From positions 1 to 20,201 of the forward strand of contig PJAB01000824.1 in the NCBI GenBank assembly GCA_002887195.1: a DNA stretch of 20,201 nucleotides, written 5' to 3'. The position numbers and the translations under genes were made by a program. The notes under the pieces were generated by a model. The model worked only from the letters and a program-made list of their open reading frames with translations. It was not told the origin of the DNA and ran no database searches. The stretch is from Chrysochromulina parva. Lineage: Eukaryota > Haptophyta > Prymnesiales > Chrysochromulinaceae. This document shows positions 1 through 7,341 of this stretch, piece after piece. How positions within the stretch are numbered: position 1 is the first letter of the stretch; each line of letters opens with the position of its first letter.

Positions 1-180
1 GGGGGGGGGGGGGGGGTGGAGGGTGGGGGGGGGTGGTGGGGGTGTTGGGTGGGTGTGGTGGGGGGGGGGGGTGGTTGGGGGTGGGGATGGGTGTGTGGAC
101 TGTGGGGGGGGTGGGGGGCGGGGTGGGGGGTTGGTAGGGGTGGGGTTGCGGGTGGGAGGTCTGGGGTTGGGCGTGGGGTA
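1..180. repeat. G/T-rich low-complexity tract at left edge
   Basis: The + strand is almost entirely G with scattered T and very few A or C, including G runs of 10-16. No telomeric TTAGGG-type period is visible. It could form G-quadruplexes, or be part of a Pro/Thr-coding or intronic C-rich stretch of the - strand gene, or a sequencing or assembly edge artefact. Confidence 0.7.
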
Positions 181-1173
181 GGTGCGGGTAAGGTGCGGGG
201 TGACCTGCAAGACCGATGTCGACAGGCTAGCGAAGAGCGCGCAGGTGCAACCCATGGCGCGCCTATACGTGGCTTCCTCCGATGCTGTCCATGGTGGCTG
301 TGGCACACAGCTCACGTTCACGAACAGAAAGAGCTCTGAAAGGCTTTGCCGTTTCGTCTCACGATGGAGGTGAGCGATGAGGTTGGCGAAGGCGGCGCTC
401 GCTTCGGGGCTATCGAGGTCGATCCTCGGCTCGATCTCGGCGACGAGATCGTATCCTAGGGCTCGTGGCTCTACTGCCTCCTTCCCCGCCTCCTTCATCG
501 ACGCCCCCTCTGCCCGTGTCCCAGGCTGCAATGCCGCCGCGTTGAGCACGAGGATGGAACGGTCAGCACCTGCGATCGCAATCCGACGCACTCATGGGTG
601 TGATCGCAATCCGACGCACGCCGGATAGCGGCAACCGCCTCCTCAGTCGTCATCAGTCGTCATCAGCCGTCATCAGTCGTCATCACTCGTCATCACTCGT
701 CATCAGTCGTCATCATTCGTCATCAGGGCGCACGTCGGATAGCGGCTACCGCCTCCTCGGGTGTCGCGAAGGCGTCGGCAGGTAGCTCTTGCATGCGCTG
801 GAAGCGCGAGGGCGGCGGGGGCGGCGAGGGCGGCGGGATCGGGTCAACCGAGGCGCGGCGCGTGAGCGGGGAAGGGCTGCTGCTTGTCTGGCTGCACGAA
901 AGCGGGGGAGGGCTGCCGCTCGAGCTGCGCGTAAGCGGGGGAAGGTGACCGCTCGCCACGGCGCTCGGCACACTCCTCGCTGCGGCGGTAGGGCCCCCGC
1001 TCGCCACGACGCTCGCACCTGCATGCAATCGCAAGCACAGACGCCCTCGCATGGTGAGTAGACACTGCCCATCAGCAGAGAGATCATATCTCGAAAGGGC
1101 CTTCCTCTGCAGGGGCTCGCGCCATACCGCCTCCGCCACTGCCTCCGCCACTGCCTCCATGACCGCCTCCGTG

Positions 1174-1214
<41 letters not shown>

Positions 1215-4200
1215 TGCTCGCGAGAGGGAGCCCCTGCAGCCCCAGCAGCCAGCTGCACCGCACAAGCTTGAGGACACCCTCAGCAAGCGCCGTCGCGAGC
1301 GTCTCATCGACGGAGCTCATCGTTGATTGCACCTGCTCGCGGAAGCTCGGGCCGGCGGGAGGAACGCCCGCGCCCGTCACGGCGCCCTTGCCGACGGCCT
1401 GCGAGCGGTGCCCGGCAGCGAGCCCTTTTTTGCGCTGGTCCGCTAGGCTCACCGCCGTCTGCAGCAACGTGTTGAGCTCCTTGTACTCAATCCTGCCGCC
1501 CTCGTCCTTGTCGAGTGAGGCGAAGCACTCGTCCGACTCCGCCTGCGTCACGTTAAACCCAAGGGCGCGCAGAGAGCGGAAGAATTCGTGTTGATCGATC
1601 TTGCCGTTGCAGTCCTCATCCCATAGTGTGAGCAGGTCGATTACGCGTGCTGATGAGCGTGAGATCGCTGCGCGCAGCTCATGGTTGATGACCTCCCGGA
1701 TGTCGACGCTCCCGTCGCCCGTGGTGTCGAGTGCGTCGAAGCGCCGGCGCAGCGCCTCGTCGCTGAGCCCTTCGCTACGCCCCTCACTGTCCCCCTCGCT
1801 GCGACCCTCGCTGCGCTCCCCTTGCTCGCGCGCACGGATGAAGTCGCAGAACTCACCAAAGTCCAGGAGCCCGTCTTGCATGGTGCCCGTGCGCACCTGA
1901 GATGATCGAGGCCATATCAGCATGCAATCAGCATGCAATCAGCATGCAATCACTAGCAATCACCGGAGCCCGCGTTGCATGGTGCCCAGTGCGCACCTGT
2001 GATAGGGAAAGGCCATTCGAGGCCATCTATCGCAATCAGAGAGGCCCTCAATCGCAATCAGAGAGGTCCTCAGACGCAATCAGAGAGGTCCTCAGACGCA
2101 ATCAGAGAGGTCCTCAGACGTAATCAGAGGCCCTCTTTTGAGTTCTTGGTGCGATTGCATGCAGATCGCACCTCGTCTACAGATCGAGCTGCATGCAATC
2201 GCACCTCGTCTACAGATCGAGCTGCATGCAATCGCACCTCGTCTACAGATCGAGCTGCTTGCCTCCCTGCAGCGCGCACATCGCGTTGCTTGGCCTCCTT
2301 CTCCATGAGCTTCGTCACCTGTGATGAGGGAGGCAATTCGAGGCCATTCGAAGACATCAGATGCAATCAGAGGCCATCAAAGAGGTTCTCAATGGGATTC
2401 GTCACCGCCGTTCGGGTGCGCATTGCCCCTCTCATCGACTCGAGGAGCTGATCGACAGCCACATCCTGACACACCTGTGGTGACGAGGGAAGCAATCAGA
2501 GCTCATCAGAAGAAGATTCGTCACACTTGTTGCCGGTAGAGGTCCAATTTGACGATGGGCTCGACGCTCAAGCAATCAGAGCTCATCAGAGGGTTCGTCA
2601 CACTTGTTGCCGGTAGAGGTCCAATTTGACGATGGGCTCGACGATCAAGCGTCGAGCCCGGCGCTCTTCGAAGACACTCTCACTCAGGAGCGCGGGAGGT
2701 TGCATCTCCCCGCGGTTCGTCAGGAGCGCGGGAGATTGAATCTCCCCGCTTTTCGAGCGCGAGCCGCGGCTCGAGCCCCGGCTGGACAGCGCCAGCCGTT
2801 CCCACTTGCTTGGCGGCTTGGCGGGCGGCGGCGGCTTCGGGCCTGTCTTGCGTGAGGACTTATTCGCAAGGGCAAGCTCGCCGCGGCGCAGCATCCGATA
2901 GATTGTGAACGGGCTCACCTGCATGCCCAGCCATCAACATTCGATCAGCCTGCAATCAGCCTGCAATCAGCCTGCAATCAGCATGCAATCAGCATGCAAT
3001 CAGCATGCAACCAGCCTGCAATCAGCGCGTCATCCTATAGAGTACCTAACGATCACATCAGCCATCAATCCATCAATCACCGGAGCAAGCTTCGCAAAGA
3101 GCTCATCCACTTGATGAGGGAGGGTCGTACTGAACCCAAGGTCGATCATCGTCGCCAACTGGAAGTCGGCACGCAGCAGCTTGCCGTCGCCATCATAATC
3201 CCATTTGCGGAAGAAGGCGAGCGCCTCGTCCGCGTGCTCGGCGAGCTGCAAGCTGAGTGGCTGCACGGCTTCAAAGTACTGGAGGACGAGGGCAAGGGGG
3301 CTCGATTCATCCTGTGCACCGCCCGCTCGCGACTGCGCGCGAAGGGCATGCAAGTCCTCAACCTTCACCCTTCCGCGCGCTTCGGCATCGAAGGCCAAGA
3401 AGAGCTTATCGACGCCCAACGGGTTGATTCCGACACTCCCCGTGCGAGGGAGGGCGGCCCCAAACTGGCGGCGGTTGAGCGCACCGCCATGCTCATGCGC
3501 CTGGGAGAGGAGGACCTCGATCAACAGACCTTTGGCGTTGGCGCCCCGCGTGACGCCCCAGCAACCCGCCGTCTCGAAGAACGAATCCGCGAACATCAAC
3601 ATCTCCCTCGATCTCCGTCGATTCATCGAGCCTTTACTCCACTCGTCGAGGACCTTTTTGGCGGCCGTGTCCCCAGCCTGACCCCCGGCTTCAAGCTCGT
3701 GTGGTGAGCCTGGCTCCGCCGGCAGCGGGGAGCCGGGCTTGGGAGGAGGCATTTCGCAGATCTCCTTTTGGGTGATCGGATGACGTGTCGTGCGCTTGAC
3801 GAAACGCGTGGGTCCGCCATGACGAATCATGCGGTGCATCTCGAGGAGGGTGAGCTCACCATCGCCGTCCACATCCAAGCGTTCAAAGAGGGCATGCAAG
3901 TCATGCTTGTCCGCTGGGCAGCCCGCCGCCTTCAGGGCGGCTCCAAACTCCTTCTCGTCAACGCTGTTGGTCGCGTCCGTGTCCCATTGTCGGAGCATGT
4001 CGATCGTACGCGCGCCACTTCGAATGAGACACTCCTGCAGCTTCTCTACGAGCATATCGCCCGAGTACGTCTTCGCCTGTGGCCACACGATGGCCATCGT
4101 CGGCATGTAAGAGGGTGTCGGGCGATTGCGCAAGTGCGACCTCGCCGGTCTCCCGTCGTCCTTGAGCGACTCCAGTGCGGCCGAAGAGCCCGCCACGGCA

Positions 4201-5054
4201 CGTGGCGGCACATTGCCACGAGCGAGGGCGCGCAGCAGTTCATGCGCAGCCACGGATCGGGAGGCATGCCTGATGAGGGCCTCGTGCCCAGGCTCGATGA
4301 TGGCACGACCAAGCTCCGGCTCAGGGCTGTCGGCATCGGGGGCGGCATCGTCGATGCCGCCGTCGAGGTCGAAGTCCGCAGGTCCAGAGGAGAGCGCACC
4401 GCCGTCATCGGAGTGATTGCATGCTGATTGCACGCCGTCCTCGCAGGAGGTGAACAGCTCCACGCCGGGTAGAGCGTCGAGCAGCCCTTGAATCTCAACC
4501 ACCGAGATATTGAGCGGCGGCCACACCGACTCGTGCTGCGTTATCTGCCAGAGGCCGTCCGCGAGGATGTTTTTGTCGACAAAGCCGTGGCCGTCGTCGA
4601 GCTTGGTGAGCAGCTCTCGGATCCGCATGCGCTCCTGCGCCCAGACCCGCACGTTCAGGAGCCGTGCCACCTCGATGGGCGACCTGTGGAGCACTCGTCC
4701 GAGTGTGGAGAGCGGCGCTAGGGTCGGCGACGACCTGCACTTGATGAGCTCGCTCTTCCGACGAGACGGATCAAGCCGAGCACCATCACTGAGGAGCTTG
4801 GTGAGCTTGGATTGTGGAGCCCCGTACAAGGCAGCCGCAGCATCCACGCCCGGTGGTGGTGGCAGCGGGCCCGGCGCAGAGACGCAGTACTCAAATATCA
4901 GAGGTGGCACGGATCGGCCGCTTGTTCTTTCGCGAGGGGACATGTGCAAGGCTGTTCTCGACCTCGCCGCGTCGTCGGGCGACGCTTCGGTTGAGTGAGA
5001 CGCGACCACCCGCCGAGGCCGTGGCGGCGGGATGCCCAAAGCTGGCGACGACAT
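1..5054 (-). CDS. Large multi-EF-hand calcium-binding protein, intron-containing, 3' end beyond window
   Basis: Predicted calcium-binding protein of more than about 1,230 residues, family not recognised. Exons I can join in frame: 5054-3081, 2918-2604, 2474-2406, 2318-2238, 1896-1128, 1018-734, 569 to about 363 or 316. All junctions keep frame (phase 0 up to the 1896 exon, then phase 1). The first exon starts at ATG 5054 and has EF-hand loops near residues 358-369 (DTDATNSVDEKE) and 394-405 (DVDGDGELTLLE), plus weaker ones near 152, 556 and 619 (DYDGDGK). The 1896-1128 exon adds DTTGDGSVDIRE, DEDCNGKIDQHE and DKDEGGRIEYKE, then a poly-Gly run from (GGC)n. Residues before and between are Pro/Ser/Arg-rich and look disordered. 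No signal peptide or membrane segment is obvious. Downstream of 363 the frame stays open to the window edge but becomes Pro/Thr-rich; GTGAGA at 362 or GTGAGC at 315 could be a further donor. It is divergent from the glycosyltransferase gene. EF-hand assignment is firm; exon edges in 2172-1897 are the least certain. Confidence 0.8.
570..733 (-). repeat. Intron 7 of EF-hand gene: 10-bp tandem repeats and a copied exon end
   Basis: Donor CGAC|GTGCGCCC, acceptor GATCGCAG|GTGCTGAC, phase 1 on both sides, giving EEAVAAIRRADRSILVLN across the junction. About eight 10-bp units of the type ACGACTGATG lie at 641-725. The exon end with its donor (734-760) is copied at about 620-645, and GATCGCAATCCGACGCA is present twice (573-589, 602-618). 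Confidence 0.72.
1019..1127 (-). repeat. Intron 6 of EF-hand gene
   Basis: Chosen because GTATGG at 1127 (phase 1) to GCATGCAG at 1021-1019 joins the poly-Gly end of the EF-hand exon in frame to the Ser/Pro-rich exon 1018-734, avoiding the stop near 1084. Contains one CTGATGGGCAG and one TGATTGCATGC unit. Confidence 0.6.
1160..1213. repeat. GCC/GGC trinucleotide run
   Basis: About 14 consecutive GCC units on the + strand, read as poly-Gly in the EF-hand gene. The opposite frames give poly-Ala or poly-Arg shadows that are not genes. Confidence 0.9.
1897..1963 (-). repeat. Intron 5 of EF-hand gene (short, 11-bp repeats)
   Basis: 67 bp from GTGATTGCTAG to ATCATCTCAG. Contains three to four TGATTGCATGC units. 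If the 33-nt pseudo-exon is skipped, this merges with intron 4. Confidence 0.65.
1964..1996 (-). other. 33-nt pseudo-exon copying the start of the next exon
   Basis: Flanked by an acceptor (TATCACAG) and a donor (CCG|GTGATTG). It is a near copy, with one inserted base, of the first 33 bases of the exon at 1896. Its length is a multiple of three and it has no stop, so inclusion would keep the frame but add a differently framed peptide. It may be an optional exon or a duplication remnant. Confidence 0.55.
1997..2237 (-). repeat. Intron 4 of EF-hand gene: 33-bp and 22-bp tandem repeats
   Basis: Starts at GACGAG|GTGCGA. The exon end plus donor is repeated at an exact 33-bp period (donor G at 2237, 2204 and 2171), so two extra donors exist and the repeated unit is also an open 11-codon reading frame (VRLHAARSVDE). 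Then about four 22-bp units containing GAGGACCTCTCTGATTGC lie at 2030-2125. Acceptor TATCACAG at 1999-1997. The true donor cannot be chosen from sequence alone. Confidence 0.65.
2319..2405 (-). repeat. Intron 3 of EF-hand gene with 8-bp direct repeat ends
   Basis: 87-bp intron. GTGACGAA forms the intron start (2405-2398) and is repeated as the first 8 bases of the next exon (2318-2311). The 3' end is CCTCCCTCATCACAG. The interior has CTGATTGCATCTGATG-type sequence. Confidence 0.82.
2475..2603 (-). repeat. Intron 2 of EF-hand gene with a tandemly duplicated exon end
   Basis: Donor CAACAA|GTGTGACGAA and acceptor CACCACAG|GTGTGTCAGG (5-bp shared start GTGTG). The last about 45 bases of the upstream exon plus its donor are repeated 77 bp further on (2527-2566 copies 2604-2643), together with the flanking AGCAATCAGAGCTCATCAGA at 2491-2510 and 2571-2590. 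Confidence 0.78.
2919..3080 (-). repeat. Intron 1 of EF-hand gene, filled with 11-bp repeats
   Basis: Donor CTCCG|GTGATTG and acceptor GCATGCAG|GTGAGCC join two phase-0 exons. About eight 11-bp units of the type TGATTGCATGC/TGATTGCAGGC occupy roughly 2945-3025. Intron start and next exon share GTGA. Confidence 0.8.
4395..4442 (-). repeat. Intron-type repeat in antisense orientation inside an EF-hand gene exon
   Basis: The + strand reads TGATTGCATGCTGATTGCA, the same text as the sense strand of the introns, but here it lies antisense to the gene and is translated as GVQSACNHSD. It is flanked in the gene sense by GAGGACGGCGTGC and GATGACGGCGGTGC, a likely short direct repeat. Confidence 0.6.
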
Positions 5055-5327
5055 CGAGCGAGCTCCTCCGGCTGGACGCGCACACTGAGGAGGACTTCTG
5101 AAACGTCCGATTTTCCCTTTTGCGCAAACCCGGTTGCATGCATTTGTGGAAGTAAGCAGATGGCTTCGAAAGACACACGGCTATGTATTCATAGGCCAAT
5201 TCACGCATGAGAGTTCCTGTGAAATGTTCTCCCTCATGCCAGACCACGGTGAGCCTCGCGTCGCGCCCGATCTGACGTGCCCGAGCGACCTTCCGTAATA
5301 TCCCATTCTGCGCGCTCCGCAGGCACG
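5055..5327. promoter_or_regulatory. Divergent intergenic region between EF-hand and glycosyltransferase genes
   Basis: About 270 bp between two divergent starts, so both promoters should lie here. I see no convincing TATA box or other defined element. Confidence 0.4.
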
Positions 5328-6995
5328 ATGGTCAATCGGCAATCGGAGTTCATGCGACGTACTTCCGAGCAGCGCAGCACGCTGCCAGCATGGTGGACGC
5401 GACTAGAGGAGGCCGGGCCAACGAAAAAATGGAAGCCGCACTTCGTGCCGTACGATGCTGCATGTCCTGCTCGCCCCATGCGCTGGATGAGCACTCGCTG
5501 GCGTGGCCAGCATAATCTATCGGATCCTTGCTTCCATTTTCCGCAGGGCATCGCTCGACGTTGCGATTGGACAGTATTGATGCACGGACAGAAGACCAAG
5601 CAAGGGTCCAAAGGCATGGAGCTGCGCGTCTATGGCAGTGCGTCGCGGCAGCCACGACACATCTTCGTGAGAGCCGATAAATGGATCCTCGAGCGCTTCT
5701 TCGCACGGGTGCTCCCACTCATAAGAAACACGACACGTTTCGTGCTGCTCACGGGCGATTCGGATATGACGGTTCCAAAGCAGGTCGACAGCCGCTTCCC
5801 ATCGTACGTTGGAACCGAGCTCGGCCGTCAGCTCGACGCTCTACGAACCGACCCGCGGCTGGTGCACTGGTTCGCAGAGAACCTCGACACGGCTGGCTTG
5901 CCCAAGATGTCGGCACTGCCCATCGGCATGATTGAGGCGCGGCCCGAGCTCGATAGGGTAGCGATGAGCCCCCCGGTGCGTAGAAGTTGCTCCGTACCGG
6001 GCGTCGTACCGGGCGCGCCCCGGTGCCCCCCGGCGCGTGCTCTGTGCGTGGCACGGCTGCCACCGGTGATGCGTCCCCAGTGGATGGACCGGCAAGACGT
6101 GCAGAAGCTCTGTCGTGGCCCGTGGGCGGGATTTACGAGCACGTCCGCGACACGCAGGGGCGACGCGGGGGGGAAGGTCGACCTGATTTCGTCCGAGCAG
6201 TGGGTCGCGACACTGGCTCGACACGAGTTCACACTCTGTGTGCACGGAGGCGGTCTCTCGCCCAATCCGAAGGCTTGGGAGGCATTGCTCGCCGGCTCGA
6301 TTCCGATCCTCGCACGCGATCCCGAGGGAATGGGCAGTCTCACCGAAGTGTTCGAGGGGCTTCCCGTCGCGTGGGTGACGCGCTGGTCAGCCGATGCGTT
6401 GTCGCCGACCAAATTGCAGGCATGGCTCAACGAGCTTCGCCCGGCGTTTGAACAGCCGGAGAAGCGCGCGGAGGTCCTCAAACGGCTTAGTATGGAGTAC
6501 TGGTGGCAAAAGGTGGAGGCAATGGCAAATAAGGGCGGCGGTGGCGGGAGCGAGGGCATCGCCAAGACAGGGGTGGAGGGCAGCGGCGGCGGCGGCGAGA
6601 CTGAGGACGAGGCAAAGAAAGCGCGCAGGAGGCGGAAATTGGAGAGGATGGCCAGGATGGCGAAGGGGGGCGGCGACGGCGGGAGTGAGGACGAGGCACG
6701 AGCAGGCACGAATAAGAAGCGGGAGAAGGACGCGCAGGCGGAGGAGCAGCCTTCTACGGTGGCGGCGGCGGCGGCGGCGGCGGCGGCCTCCAACTCACCA
6801 GGAACATGGTCACAGGACTTGGAGGCCAAGGCCCGGCGACGGAAGGAGAAGCAGCGGCGGAAGCTCGAGCGCGAGAAGGTCCTGTCGAAGCAGCGTACCG
6901 GTAGGAGTGCTTCCGAGGGGTCACCTGCAGTCGTTCATGTTCATACCGGGCGGAGTGCTCCCGAGGGGGCACTGGCGGCTAACAGTGGAAAATGA
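5328..6995 (+). CDS. Putative exostosin/GT-B-like glycosyltransferase with charged low-complexity tail
   Basis: 555 residues from ATG 5328; the frame is open upstream, but no earlier ATG is used. Residues about 137-146 read RFVLLTGDSD and about 176-205 RLVHWFAENLD...LPIGMIE. Residues 299-327 read HEFTLCVHGGGLSPNPKAWEALLAGSIPI, which resembles the donor-binding part of exostosin-type (GT47-like) and related algal proteins (fxLcPxGxG...xxWEaLxxGxiPI). This supports a sugar transferase role, probably in the secretory pathway, though no signal peptide or membrane anchor is visible here; an upstream exon may be missing. From about residue 402 the protein is Gly/Lys/Arg/Glu-rich with a poly-Ala run from (GGC)n and a 16-residue in-frame repeat (TGRSASEG/TGRSAPEG). 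A stretch at 5976-6080 with odd composition (Pro/Arg/Val), flanked by GTGCGT and CCCCAG and 105 bp long without a stop, might be an unspliced intron. Confidence 0.65.
   Translation: MVNRQSEFMRRTSEQRSTLPAWWTRLEEAGPTKKWKPHFVPYDAACPARPMRWMSTRWRGQHNLSDPCFHFPQGIARRCDWTVLMHGQKTKQGSKGMELRVYGSASRQPRHIFVRADKWILERFFARVLPLIRNTTRFVLLTGDSDMTVPKQVDSRFPSYVGTELGRQLDALRTDPRLVHWFAENLDTAGLPKMSALPIGMIEARPELDRVAMSPPVRRSCSVPGVVPGAPRCPPARALCVARLPPVMRPQWMDRQDVQKLCRGPWAGFTSTSATRRGDAGGKVDLISSEQWVATLARHEFTLCVHGGGLSPNPKAWEALLAGSIPILARDPEGMGSLTEVFEGLPVAWVTRWSADALSPTKLQAWLNELRPAFEQPEKRAEVLKRLSMEYWWQKVEAMANKGGGGGSEGIAKTGVEGSGGGGETEDEAKKARRRRKLERMARMAKGGGDGGSEDEARAGTNKKREKDAQAEEQPSTVAAAAAAAAASNSPGTWSQDLEAKARRRKEKQRRKLEREKVLSKQRTGRSASEGSPAVVHVHTGRSAPEGALAANSGK
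6757..6788. repeat. GGC trinucleotide run
   Basis: About ten GGC units coding poly-Ala in the tail of the glycosyltransferase-like gene. Confidence 0.85.
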
Positions 6996-7341
6996 GCACC
7001 CCGCACTCCTCAGTCGCAGCTGCTTCGACGTGAAATTGGGTTCTTTCGCCGCCCGCACAATCGTTTAGAGCCCACAAACATAATGCGCGAAAATGATCCC
7101 CTTGAGCCTTGTCCCGCCTTCCGACCACTCTGCTTCTTACAGCAAGTCCTGCTGTGGTCTCGTCGATGGTCTCGTCTCGCCCCACGGTGTGTCAGTGTAC
7201 CGGTGTGTGCCCCGCCCCCGGCTCCCCCCCGTGTCTTTGTGCAGGCTCTTCAGGAGTGTCTTTTTGCCTTGCTTGTTGTCTTTTTCGGTAAACCGGTCAC
7301 CTTGAAACACGTATAGAGTTGCGAGTTGGAATCTTCTGACG
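6996..7341. other. Intergenic region without recognised gene
   Basis: Lies between two + strand genes. Its middle is pyrimidine-rich (about 7110-7290). Short frames here lack recognisable features. It presumably holds the 3' end of the glycosyltransferase-like transcript and the promoter of the oxygenase gene. Confidence 0.5.

Noticed and set aside
723..1307. Poly-Ala and poly-Arg proteins across the GCC run
   Set aside because: Only the frame continuing the EF-hand exon into poly-Gly, then spliced to 1018-734, is consistent; the other frames are trinucleotide-repeat artefacts.
2994..4427. Long + strand frames (2994-3707, 3768-4427)
   Set aside because: They are antisense to EF-hand exon 1, which has clear EF-hand loops on the - strand.
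5976..6080. Intron in the glycosyltransferase-like gene (GTGCGT...CCCCAG)
   Set aside because: Splice-like ends exist but the segment is in frame without stops and lacks the repeat units and direct repeat ends of the other introns; not strong enough to call.
5828..6829. 333-codon open frame on the - strand
   Set aside because: Antisense to the glycosyltransferase-like gene, Ser/Pro/Ala-rich, with no recognisable domain.
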